NCBI RefSeq assembly: GCF_041890415.1
Contig: NZ_CP169056.1
Location: forward strand, 558,001-622,000
Length of the DNA: 64,000 nucleotides
Reading direction: 5' to 3'
Origin: Pseudoxanthomonas koreensis_A
GTDB lineage: Bacteria > Pseudomonadota > Gammaproteobacteria > Xanthomonadales > Xanthomonadaceae
Shown: piece after piece, positions 56,644 to 64,000 of the stretch
Numbering within the stretch: the stretch's first letter is position 1
How the letters are laid out: each line of letters starts with the position of its first letter
Position numbers and translations under genes: made by a program
Notes under the pieces: model-generated
The model's database searches: none
What the model was told of the DNA's origin: nothing
What the model saw: the letters and a program-made list of their open reading frames with translations, nothing else

Positions 56644-56958
56644 ATGGGCCGGCACGACGAGGTTGCGCAAGGCCGGGAATCGCCTGCGGTGAGCGGCTCG
56701 GAGCCGCCCGCGGGCAGCGAGGCCGCCGGCGCGCCAAGGCCCAGCTATTACATCCGCAATCCGTGGCGCAACTGGGGCGCCGCGGCCTTTGCCGGCGCCT
56801 CGTCCATGCTCACCTTCACCACGGTGTTCTACGCGCTGGGCAGGCTGCCACTGATCCTGGTCGGTATCAGCGTGCTGCTGGCGATGGTGGCATTCGGTTT
56901 CGGCATGTACGCGCGCCGGCGTGCCGCGCGCTTCGACGCGGACCTGTTCGGCCGCTGA
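56644..56958 (+). CDS. small two-helix membrane protein
   Basis: 104 residues. A ~40-residue polar N-terminal tail, then two hydrophobic helices (about 50-70 and 72-92) and a short basic end. ATG four bases after the ftsH stop, so cotranscribed and probably coupled. No family recognised; position between ftsH and folP suggests a link with FtsH, but nothing in the sequence proves it. Confidence 0.75.
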   Translation: MGRHDEVAQGRESPAVSGSEPPAGSEAAGAPRPSYYIRNPWRNWGAAAFAGASSMLTFTTVFYALGRLPLILVGISVLLAMVAFGFGMYARRRAARFDADLFGR

Positions 56959-57045
56959 CCGCCGAGCAGGTGCTCCTGGCGGAGGATTGTCCCTGGCCGT
57001 TGCAAGGGCCAGACTTGTCGACACTTTCCGCCGGGATTCCCGCCG

Positions 57046-57945
57046 ATGTTCGACCTCTCGCCCCGCCTGGATTGCGCCGGCCGGATCCTGGTGCTGGACC
57101 GCACCCGGGTCATGGGCATCGTCAACGTGACGCCCGATTCGTTTTCCGACGGCGGCGCGCACGCCACCGTCGATGCGGCGGTGGCGCACGGGTTGAAGCT
57201 GGCGGAGGAGGGCGCCGACCTGCTGGACGTGGGTGGCGAGTCCACCCGGCCCGGCGCCGAGGAGGTGCCGCTGGAGGAAGAGTTGCGCCGGGTGCTCCCG
57301 GTGGTCGAGCAACTGGCCGCCCGGACCGGATTGCCGATCAGCGTGGATACCTGCAAGCCGGAGGTCATGCGCGCGGCGGCCGCCGCCGGTGCAGGCATGA
57401 TCAACGATGTCTGCGCATTGCAGCGCGACGGTGCGCTGGAAGCGGCCGCGGCCCTTGGCGTGCCGGTGGTGCTGATGCACATGCAGGGCCAGCCGCGCTC
57501 GATGCAGGAAGCGCCGCATTACGACGACGTGGTCGCGCAGGTGCACCGGTTCCTGGCCGAACGCATCTTCGCCGCGGAGCTGGCGGGCATCCCGAAGAAG
57601 AACATCGTGATCGATCCGGGCTTCGGTTTCGGCAAGCGCACCGCCCACAACGTGACCTTGCTGGCACAGCTGCAGCGGCTCACGGAGTTGGGCGTGCCGG
57701 TGCTGGCCGGGCTGTCGCGCAAGCGCAGCATCGGCGCGCTGACCGGGCGCGACGAACCAACGGCGCGGATGGCAGGATCGGTGTGCGCGCACGTGATCGC
57801 GGCCCAGCGCGGCGCGCGCATCGTGCGCGTGCATGACGTGGCCGCCACGGTGGACGCGCTGAAGGTCTGGGAGGCGGTGGCCGCGGTGCCGGAACCGCGC
57901 CGGGATGCGGCGCCCTCCGCGATCCAATGGCCGGACGACGTGTAG
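57046..57945 (+). CDS. folP: dihydropteroate synthase
   Basis: 299 residues, sulfonamide target of the folate pathway. Pterin-binding VMGIVNVTPDSFSDGG, LDVGGESTRPGAE and IDPGFGFGK, plus SRK near the end. Follows ftsH as in many gammaproteobacteria, but glmM, its normal next gene, is replaced by putP. Confidence 0.96.
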   Translation: MFDLSPRLDCAGRILVLDRTRVMGIVNVTPDSFSDGGAHATVDAAVAHGLKLAEEGADLLDVGGESTRPGAEEVPLEEELRRVLPVVEQLAARTGLPISVDTCKPEVMRAAAAAGAGMINDVCALQRDGALEAAAALGVPVVLMHMQGQPRSMQEAPHYDDVVAQVHRFLAERIFAAELAGIPKKNIVIDPGFGFGKRTAHNVTLLAQLQRLTELGVPVLAGLSRKRSIGALTGRDEPTARMAGSVCAHVIAAQRGARIVRVHDVAATVDALKVWEAVAAVPEPRRDAAPSAIQWPDDV

Positions 57946-57957
57946 GCCGGCCCCGCG

Positions 57958-59445
57958 ATGACCGCCAGCACGCCGCTGCTCGTCACCTTCCTGGCCTACC
58001 TGCTGCTGATGGTCGGGATCGGCCTGTGGGCCTGGTTCCGCACCCGCAGTTTCGACGACTACATCCTCGGCGGACGCTCGCTCGGCAGCGTGGTCACCGC
58101 GCTGTCGGCAGGCGCATCGGACATGAGCGGCTGGCTGCTGATGGGCTTGCCCGGCGCGCTGTACCTGTCCGGGCTGTCCGAGGCGTGGATCGCCGTCGGC
58201 CTGACCATCGGCGCGTGGCTCAACTGGCGCTACGTCGCCGGGCCGCTGCGTGTCTACACCGAGACGGCGCGCAACGCGCTGACCCTGCCGGACTACTTCA
58301 CCCAGCGCTTCGACGACCGCAGCCGGGTGCTGCGGATCCTGTCGGCACTGGTGATCCTGCTGTTCTTCGCCGTCTATTGCGCCTCGGGCATGGTGGCCGG
58401 TGCGCGCCTGTTCGAGAGCGTGTTCGGCCTGCCCTATGCGCAGGCGTTGTGGTGGGGCGCGGCGGCGACCATCGGCTACACCTTCATCGGTGGTTTCCTG
58501 GCGGTGAGCTGGACCGATACGGTGCAGGCGACGCTGATGATCTTCGCCCTGCTGCTGGTGCCGGTGGTGGTGATCGTCCATGGCGGCGGCATCGCCCCGT
58601 CGCTGGCGCTGATCGAGCAGCTCGATCCGGCGCGGCTGCGCTGGGTCGGGGCCGGCGGGCTGCTGGCAGTGGTGTCGGCGATGGCGTGGGGGCTGGGCTA
58701 CTTCGGCCAGCCGCACATCCTGGCGCGGTTCATGGCTGCCGAAAGCCTGGCAACCATCCCGCGCGCGCGCCGCATCGGCATGGCCTGGATGGTGCTGTGC
58801 CTGGGCGGGGCGGTGGCGGTGGGGCTGTTCGGCGTGGCCTATTTCGCCAGGTTCCCGGAGCAGGCCGGCGCGGTGCAGCAGAACCCGGAGCGCGTGTTCG
58901 TGGTACTGGCCGGCACGCTGTTCAATCCGTGGGTGGCCGGCGTGCTGCTGTCGGCGATCCTGGCGGCGATCATGAGCACGCTGTCGTGCCAGTTGCTGGT
59001 GTGCTCGAGCGCCTTGACCGAGGATTTCTACCGCGGCCTGTTGCGGCCGGCTGCCGGGCAGCGCGAACTGGTCTGGTTCGGGCGCGGCATGGTGCTGGCG
59101 GTGGCGGTACTGGCAATCTGGATCGCGCGCGATCCGGACAGTCGCGTGCTGGGGCTGGTCAGCTATGCCTGGGCCGGGTTCGGCGCCGCGTTCGGGCCGG
59201 TGGTGCTGCTGTCGTTGACCTGGTCGCGGATGACCCGCAACGGTGCGCTGGCCGGGGTCCTGGCCGGCGCCGCAACGGTGATCGTCTGGAAGCACTCGGG
59301 CAGCGACCTGTACGAGATCGTGCCCGGCTTCCTCGCCGCCGGCGTGGCGGTGGTCGTGGTCAGCCTGCTCGGCCGCGCGCCGCCGCAGGCGGTACTGGCC
59401 ACCCACGCCCGGGTGCGTGCCGCGCTGCACGCGCAGCGCGACTGA
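57958..59445 (+). CDS. putP: sodium/proline symporter
   Basis: 495-residue sodium:solute symporter (SSS) with about 13 membrane helices. PutP landmarks: GRSLGSVVTALSAGASDMSGWLLMGLPGALYLSGL, FGQPHILARFMA and AAIMSTLSCQLLVCSSALTEDFYR. Imports proline with Na+. ATG 57958. A longer overlapping frame on the same strand leads into miaA but its first part is out-of-frame shadow. Confidence 0.94.
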   Translation: MTASTPLLVTFLAYLLLMVGIGLWAWFRTRSFDDYILGGRSLGSVVTALSAGASDMSGWLLMGLPGALYLSGLSEAWIAVGLTIGAWLNWRYVAGPLRVYTETARNALTLPDYFTQRFDDRSRVLRILSALVILLFFAVYCASGMVAGARLFESVFGLPYAQALWWGAAATIGYTFIGGFLAVSWTDTVQATLMIFALLLVPVVVIVHGGGIAPSLALIEQLDPARLRWVGAGGLLAVVSAMAWGLGYFGQPHILARFMAAESLATIPRARRIGMAWMVLCLGGAVAVGLFGVAYFARFPEQAGAVQQNPERVFVVLAGTLFNPWVAGVLLSAILAAIMSTLSCQLLVCSSALTEDFYRGLLRPAAGQRELVWFGRGMVLAVAVLAIWIARDPDSRVLGLVSYAWAGFGAAFGPVVLLSLTWSRMTRNGALAGVLAGAATVIVWKHSGSDLYEIVPGFLAAGVAVVVVSLLGRAPPQAVLATHARVRAALHAQRD

Positions 59446-59456
59446 GCCGCCACTGC

Positions 59457-60428
59457 GTGGGCATCGATACCAGGCCACCGGCGATCGCGGTGATGGGGCC
59501 CACCGCCTCGGGCAAGACCGCGCTGGCGATCGCGCTGGCGCAGCGTCATGGCGGCGAGATAGTCAGCGTGGATTCGGCCCTGGTCTACCGCGGCCTGGAC
59601 ATCGGCGCGGCCAAGCCGGACATGGCCGAGCGCGCGGGCGTGCCGCACCACCTGATCGACGTGCGCGATCCGTGGCAGGCCTACTCGGCTGCCGAGTTTG
59701 CCGTCGATGCGCGCACGGTGATCGACGGGATCGTCGCCCGCGGCAGGCTGCCGGTGCTGGCCGGTGGCACCGGGCTGTACTTCCACGCCTTGCTGCACGG
59801 GCTGTCGCCGATGCCGGCGGCCGACCCGGCACTGCGCCAGGCCATCGCTGCCGAGGCCGCCGAACGCGGCTGGCCGGCGCTGCATGCGCAACTGGCCCGG
59901 GTGGATCCGGAGGCGGCCACGCGCATCAGCCCCGGCGATGCACAGCGCATCCAGCGCGCGCTGGAAGTACAGCGCCTGAGCGGGCGTCCGATCACTGCCT
60001 GGCAGCGCGACCGGCCACCGCCGCGGCTGCCGCTGCGGGTGCTCAAGCTGGTGCTGGCGCCGGCCGCGCGCGCCGAACTGCACGCGCGCATCGCGCAGCG
60101 TTTCGAGATGATGCTGGCCGCCGGCCTGCTGGACGAGGTGCGGCGCCTGCGCGCACTGCCGGCGCTGCGTGCGCATCCGCGCCCGCTGGACCTGCCGGCC
60201 CTGCGCGCGGTCGGCTACCGCCAGGCGTGGGAGCACCTGGACGAAGCGTGCGATGCATCGCAGTTCCGCGCGCGTGGCATCGCCGCCACCCGGCAGTTGG
60301 CCAAGCGCCAGCTCACCTGGCTGCGCGGGCAACTGGACGGGCGCTGGTTCGACCCCGGCCGGCAAGGCGCGGACATGCACGAAGCGGTGCGGCGTTTCCT
60401 GCCGGCCGCCGCGCACCGGCTTGTGTAA
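59457..60428 (+). CDS. miaA: tRNA dimethylallyltransferase
   Basis: 323 residues. Adds the dimethylallyl group to A37 of UNN tRNAs. P-loop MGPTASGKTALA, VDSALVYRGLDIGAAKP, LAGGTGLYFHALLHGL, and ATRQLAKRQLTWLRGQ. Start is the GTG at 59457 (VGIDTRPPAIAVMGP); the ATG in the P-loop would be too late. First of miaA-hfq-hflX; mutL does not precede it. Confidence 0.95.
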   Translation: MGIDTRPPAIAVMGPTASGKTALAIALAQRHGGEIVSVDSALVYRGLDIGAAKPDMAERAGVPHHLIDVRDPWQAYSAAEFAVDARTVIDGIVARGRLPVLAGGTGLYFHALLHGLSPMPAADPALRQAIAAEAAERGWPALHAQLARVDPEAATRISPGDAQRIQRALEVQRLSGRPITAWQRDRPPPRLPLRVLKLVLAPAARAELHARIAQRFEMMLAAGLLDEVRRLRALPALRAHPRPLDLPALRAVGYRQAWEHLDEACDASQFRARGIAATRQLAKRQLTWLRGQLDGRWFDPGRQGADMHEAVRRFLPAAAHRLV

Positions 60429-60488
60429 CATGCCCGGTACCGGGCGGGGAGCCCGGGTGGCCCATAAGAACAAGAAGGGGGAAGCCAG

Positions 60489-60764
60489 ATGTCCAAGGCG
60501 CAATCGTTGCAGGATCCTTTCCTGAATGCACTGCGGCGCGAGCGCGTGCCGGTGTCGGTCTATCTGGTCAACGGGATCAAGCTGCAGGGCACGATTGAGT
60601 CCTTCGACCAGTTCGTGGTACTGCTGCGCAGTACCGTCAGCCAGATGGTCTACAAGCACGCGATCTCCACCGTGGTACCGTCGCGCAACGTCCGGGTCGG
60701 TCCCGGCGGTGGCTATGTACAGCAGCCCGGAGAGCCCGCCGAAGGCGAGGACCCCGGCGAGTGA
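60489..60764 (+). CDS. hfq: RNA chaperone Hfq
   Basis: 91-residue hexameric chaperone for small RNAs. Sm1 QDPFLNALRRERVPVSVYLVN... and Sm2 YKHAISTVVPSR are intact, so proximal and distal RNA sites are present; the C-tail is Gly/Glu-rich and short. GAAGGGGGAA-type ribosome site just before the ATG. Confidence 0.98.
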   Translation: MSKAQSLQDPFLNALRRERVPVSVYLVNGIKLQGTIESFDQFVVLLRSTVSQMVYKHAISTVVPSRNVRVGPGGGYVQQPGEPAEGEDPGE

Positions 60765-60778
60765 CGACGGAGTACTGA

Positions 60779-62098
60779 TTGTTCGAACGTTCCCGCAAGG
60801 GTGAACACGCGCTGCTGATCCAGCCCCACGCCGGCGGCGCGGTGGCCGAGGATGTCCTCGAGGAGTTTGCAGACCTGGCCCGTTCGGCCGGTGCCAGCGT
60901 GGCTGCCACCCTGACCGCGCGCATCGACCGCCCCAACCCGGCCATCCTGATCGGCAGCGGCAAGCTGGAGGAGGTCAAGGCCGCGGCCGAGGCCACCGGC
61001 GCCGACCTGGTGCTGGTCAACCATCCGCTCAGCCCGGTCCAGGAGCGCAACCTGGAAAGGGCGTTGCAGCGCCGCGTGGTCGACCGCACCGGGCTGATCC
61101 TGGACATCTTCGCCCAGCGCGCGCGCAGCCACGAAGGCAAGCTGCAGGTCGAGCTGGCGCAGTTGCGGCACATGGCCACCCGGCTGGTCCGCGGCTGGAG
61201 CCATCTGGAGCGCCAGCGCGGCGGCTCCATCGGCCTGCGTGGCCCCGGCGAAACCCAGCTGGAAACCGACCGCCGGCTGCTGCAGAAGCGCCTGGAGCAA
61301 CTGCAGCGACGCCTGGACAAGGTGGAAGTGCAGCACAGCCAGATGCGCCGCGCGCGGGTGCGCAGCGAATTGCCGCGGGTGGCGCTGGTGGGCTACACCA
61401 ACGCCGGCAAATCCACCCTGTTCAACGCGCTCACCGGCGCCGACGCCTACGCCGCCGACCAGTTGTTCGCCACCCTGGACCCGACCGTGCGCCGCATCGC
61501 GCTACCCGGTGGCAACGTGGTCCTGGCCGATACCGTGGGCTTCGTGCGCGACCTTCCGCATGAACTTGTGGCCGCGTTCCGTTCCACCCTGTCCGAAGCG
61601 CGCGAAGCGGACCTGCTGCTGCACGTGATCGACGCGGCCGACCCGCAGCGTGACGAGCGCATCGCCCAGGTCGACGTGGTGCTGGCCGAGGTCGGCGTGG
61701 GCGACCTGCCGCAGTTGCTGGTGTTCAACAAGATCGACCGGATCGAAGGCGCCGAGCCACGCCACGACAACGCCGGGGCCGCTGCCGACGAGCCGGGCCA
61801 CCGCGAGCGCGTGTGGCTGTCCGCGCGCGACGGTCGCGGCCTGGAACTGCTGCAGGCCGCACTGGCCCGGCGCCTGGACCTGCAGCGGGTGCAGGGCGAA
61901 CTGCGCCTGCCGCCACAGGCCGGGCGCCTGCGCGCGCGGCTGCATGCGCTGGATGCCGTGCGCAGCGAGCAGGCCGATGAACACGGCTGGCTGCTGCAGG
62001 TGGACCTGGCGCGCGCCGAGGCCGAGCGGCTGGCCGCAGGCGCCGGTGGCATGCCACTGCACGCGCTGCTGCCCGCCCGCGACGACGCGCAGGAATGA
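60779..62098 (+). CDS. hflX: ribosome-splitting GTPase HflX
   Basis: 439 residues. N-terminal HflX nucleotide-binding domain (ILIGSGKLEEVK, NHPLSPVQERNLE), coiled linker, then the GTPase with GYTNAGKST from residue 205, switch LFATLDPTVRRI, DTVGFVRDLP and NKID. Splits stalled ribosomes on stress. The start is a TTG at 60779 with GGAG 6 nt upstream; it follows hfq by 14 nt. hflK, normally next, is 28 kb away in this genome. Confidence 0.95.
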   Translation: MFERSRKGEHALLIQPHAGGAVAEDVLEEFADLARSAGASVAATLTARIDRPNPAILIGSGKLEEVKAAAEATGADLVLVNHPLSPVQERNLERALQRRVVDRTGLILDIFAQRARSHEGKLQVELAQLRHMATRLVRGWSHLERQRGGSIGLRGPGETQLETDRRLLQKRLEQLQRRLDKVEVQHSQMRRARVRSELPRVALVGYTNAGKSTLFNALTGADAYAADQLFATLDPTVRRIALPGGNVVLADTVGFVRDLPHELVAAFRSTLSEAREADLLLHVIDAADPQRDERIAQVDVVLAEVGVGDLPQLLVFNKIDRIEGAEPRHDNAGAAADEPGHRERVWLSARDGRGLELLQAALARRLDLQRVQGELRLPPQAGRLRARLHALDAVRSEQADEHGWLLQVDLARAEAERLAAGAGGMPLHALLPARDDAQE

Positions 62099-62136
62099 GC
62101 GCGGCCGGCGCGCCGCGTGCGCCGCCGGCCAGGCGC

Positions 62137-62142
62137 TAGAAT
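62137..62142 (+). promoter_or_regulatory. putative -10 element (TAGAAT) of ridA-recG
   Basis: TAGAAT in GCTAGAATCGG, 28 nt before the ridA ATG; the same 11-base string occurs before hflK. No -35 visible. Confidence 0.45.
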
Positions 62143-62170
62143 CGGAGCTCGTTCCATCACGGGAAACCCC

Positions 62171-62551
62171 ATGTTCCAGATCGTCCAGACCGGGCACGCG
62201 CCGGCGGCCATCGGCCCCTACTCGCAGGCCGTCCGCAGCGGCAACACCGTGTACTTCTCCGGCCAGATCCCGTTGCTGCCGTCCACCGGCGAAGTGGTCG
62301 ACGGCGACATCACCGCGCAGGCGCGGCAGGTATTCGAGAACCTGCGCGCGGTCGCCGAGGCGGCGGGCGGTTCGCTTGACCGGTGCGTGCGCCTGGGCCT
62401 GTACCTGACCGACCTGTCGCAGTTCGCCGCGGTCAACGCGGTGATGCAGGAGTACTTCACCGCACCCTTCCCGGCGCGCTCGACCATCGGCGTGTCGTCC
62501 CTGCCCAAGGGCGTGGCGTTCGAGGCCGACGCAGTGATGGTGCTGGACTGA
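62171..62551 (+). CDS. ridA: RidA family enamine/imine deaminase
   Basis: 126 residues. Hydrolyses reactive 2-aminoacrylate from PLP enzymes. Family strings IGPYSQAVRSGNTVYFSGQIPL and PARSTIGVSSLPKGVAFEADAV, the latter with the catalytic Arg. Starts its own transcript; recG begins 34 nt downstream. spoT, which usually precedes ridA-recG in this group, is absent. Confidence 0.95.
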   Translation: MFQIVQTGHAPAAIGPYSQAVRSGNTVYFSGQIPLLPSTGEVVDGDITAQARQVFENLRAVAEAAGGSLDRCVRLGLYLTDLSQFAAVNAVMQEYFTAPFPARSTIGVSSLPKGVAFEADAVMVLD

Positions 62552-62585
62552 CCCGCATCGCCGGCCCCCGCAGGTGCACGCCGAC

Positions 62586-64000
62586 GTGAGCGCCACCCGG
62601 CAGGCCGCACCCGCGCTGGCCGGCGGCGATACGCCGCTGGCGTCGCTGCGTGGAGTGGGCGATGCGATGGCGGCCAGGCTGGCCGCGCGCGGCCTGGTGA
62701 CGGTGCAGGATCTGTGGCTGCACCTGCCGCTGCGCTACGAGGATCGCACCCGCCTTGAGCGGATCGTCGAGCTGCGCCCGGGCGTGCCGGCCCAGGTGGA
62801 GGGCGTGGTCGAAGCGGTCGAGCGCGGTTTCCGCTATCGCCCGCTGCTGCGGGTCGCGCTGACCGACGATTCGCACGCCACCCTGGTCCTGCGCTTCTTC
62901 CATTTCCGTGCGGCCCAGGCTGCGCAGTTCAGGCCAGGGGCACGACTGCGCTGCTACGGCACGCCGCGTCCGGGCCAGCACGGGCTGGAGATGGTCCACC
63001 CCAGCTACCGCCTGCTCGGCGATGAGCCCGCGCCTGCGCTGGGCGACACGCTCGACCCGGTCTATCCGGCAGTGGAGGGCGTGGGGCCGGCAACCCTGCG
63101 CCGCCTGATAGGCCAGGCCCTGGACCTGCTGCCCGATGCCGCCACCCTGGAACTGCTGCCTGCCGGGCTGGCCGGGCTGGCCGGATTGCCGGGGCTGCGT
63201 AATGCATTGCTTGCATTGCACCGTCCCGCGCCGGATGCGGACCTGGCGGCGCTGGCCGCCGGCACCCACCCGGCACAGCGCCGCCTGGCGCTGGAGGAGT
63301 TGCTGGCCCACCACCTGAGCCTGCGCCGGCAGCGGCTGGCGCAGCAGCGCCTGCGCGCGCGCGCGCTGGACGGCCCCGGCGTGCTGGCCCGGCGCCTGCT
63401 CGAGTCGCTGCCTTTCTCCCTCACCGGCGCGCAGCAACGGGTGTTCGCGCAGGTGCGGGAGGACCTGGCCCGGCCCTCGCCGATGCAGCGGCTGGTGCAG
63501 GGCGATGTCGGCTCGGGCAAGACCGTGGTCGCCGCGCTGGCAGCGGCCCTGGCGGTGGAGCGTGGTGCACAGGTCGCGCTGGCTGCGCCAACCGAGCTGC
63601 TGGCCGAGCAGCACCTGGCCAACCTGCGCGCGTGGCTGGAGCCGCTGGGCATCCGGGTGGCGTGGCTGGCCGGCAAGGTGACCGGCAAGGCGCGCACGCT
63701 TGCGTTGGCCGACGTGGCATCGGGCGAGGCGCAGGTGGTGGTCGGCACCCACGCGCTGATGCAGGAGGGCGTGGCGTTCCATGACCTGGCCCTGGTCATC
63801 GTCGACGAGCAGCACCGCTTCGGCGTGCAGCAACGCCTGGCCCTGCGCGACAAGGGCCCGGCGCACGGCCTGGTGCCGCACCAGCTGGTGATGACCGCCA
63901 CCCCGATCCCGCGCACCCTGGCGATGACGGCCTACGCCGACCTGGACGTATCGGCGATCGACGAATTGCCGCCCGGCCGCACCCCGGTGACCACGGTGGT
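62586..64000 (+). CDS. recG: ATP-dependent DNA helicase RecG (3' partial)
   Basis: Open from a GTG at 62586 to the window end, 471 codons visible of about 690-710. The N-terminal wedge domain with OB fold (LRGVGDAMAARLAARGLVTVQDLWLHLPLRYEDRT), then helicase motifs: Walker A GDVGSGKT (306-313), motif Ia APTELLAEQH, DEQH box at about 407 (VDEQHRFGV) and MTATPIPRTLAMT. Repairs stalled forks and rewinds R-loops. A GTG at 62574 is an alternative start. The end lies outside the window. Confidence 0.95.
   Translation, partial: MSATRQAAPALAGGDTPLASLRGVGDAMAARLAARGLVTVQDLWLHLPLRYEDRTRLERIVELRPGVPAQVEGVVEAVERGFRYRPLLRVALTDDSHATLVLRFFHFRAAQAAQFRPGARLRCYGTPRPGQHGLEMVHPSYRLLGDEPAPALGDTLDPVYPAVEGVGPATLRRLIGQALDLLPDAATLELLPAGLAGLAGLPGLRNALLALHRPAPDADLAALAAGTHPAQRRLALEELLAHHLSLRRQRLAQQRLRARALDGPGVLARRLLESLPFSLTGAQQRVFAQVREDLARPSPMQRLVQGDVGSGKTVVAALAAALAVERGAQVALAAPTELLAEQHLANLRAWLEPLGIRVAWLAGKVTGKARTLALADVASGEAQVVVGTHALMQEGVAFHDLALVIVDEQHRFGVQQRLALRDKGPAHGLVPHQLVMTATPIPRTLAMTAYADLDVSAIDELPPGRTPVTTV

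Noticed and set aside
57927..59456. 833-codon frame fusing to miaA
   Set aside because: The first ~510 codons are the +2 shadow of putP; only the part from the GTG at 59457 is miaA.

Overview
The window is 64 kb of very GC-rich (roughly 70 percent by eye), gene-dense gammaproteobacterial chromosome. Gene content and order point to the Xanthomonadaceae/Lysobacteraceae (Luteimonas or Lysobacter-like; this is inference, not a database match). The pointers are aroK-aroB-WGR-hemE, lpxD-fabZ-lpxA-lpxB-rnhB, surE-pcm-exoD-nlpD, yhbY diverging from rlmE-ftsH-folP, miaA-hfq-hflX (TTG start), beta-propeller (Reg_prop/Y_Y_Y) signalling proteins, and GTAGGAGCCGGC-headed palindromic repeats. About 63 protein genes are supported, with a partial CorA-type transporter at the left edge and a partial recG at the right edge. 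I see no rRNA, tRNA, CRISPR array, insertion sequence or prophage.

Layout. 1-9.7 kb is accessory metabolism and signalling: CorA transporter, a broken FAD oxidoreductase, a PAS histidine kinase with a stand-alone receiver, a polysaccharide deacetylase, ohr behind a telomere-like 13-bp repeat, a GGDEF protein, a 6-phosphogluconate dehydrogenase facing a Gfo/Idh/MocA oxidoreductase, and a BON protein closed by a strong terminator. 9.8-22 kb holds a GH3 beta-glucosidase, a periplasmic-propeller diguanylate cyclase, an 839-bp non-coding block of nested inverted repeats, a glutaredoxin-like protein, a yceI-cytochrome b561-yceI operon, and a propeller-type hybrid histidine kinase. 22-33.5 kb holds the aroK-aroB-WGR-hemE operon, dodecin, a glycerate-kinase-like P-loop kinase, pdxH, a methyltransferase, a CopD/HemJ-like membrane protein, a lipoprotein alkaline phosphatase, a dicarboxylate/glutamate symporter, two NlpC/P60 hydrolases and slyD.

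33.6-64 kb is mostly conserved housekeeping: hflK-hflC-DUF2065, rpoZ, a TPR membrane protein, a two-domain glycosyltransferase, a PBP1b-type synthase, a TPR lipoprotein, a DinG/YoaA helicase, the lipid A operon, an Smr protein, surE-pcm-exoD-nlpD, Mth938-like and YhbY proteins, rlmE-ftsH-membrane protein-folP, putP, miaA-hfq-hflX and ridA-recG. Several usual neighbours are missing. hflX is followed by ridA-recG rather than hflK; hflKC-DUF2065 is followed by rpoZ rather than purA; rpoZ lacks gmk and spoT; the lpx set lacks bamA/skp upstream and dnaE downstream; folP lacks glmM. The region reads as conserved operons cut and rejoined at their edges.

Functionally the window leans to the cell envelope (lipid A, peptidoglycan synthesis and hydrolysis, membrane proteolysis by FtsH-HflKC, YceI/b561) and to signalling (two diguanylate cyclases and two histidine kinases in the first 22 kb). 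Many genes are packed by ATGA or TGATG overlaps. A TAGAAT -10-like element recurs just upstream of several starts, in two cases close enough to predict leaderless mRNAs. I found no clearly new multi-gene system. The best leads are the nested-palindrome block, the G-quadruplex-capable repeat in the ohr leader, the truncated FAD gene with no stop of its own, and the hfl/rpoZ rearrangement.
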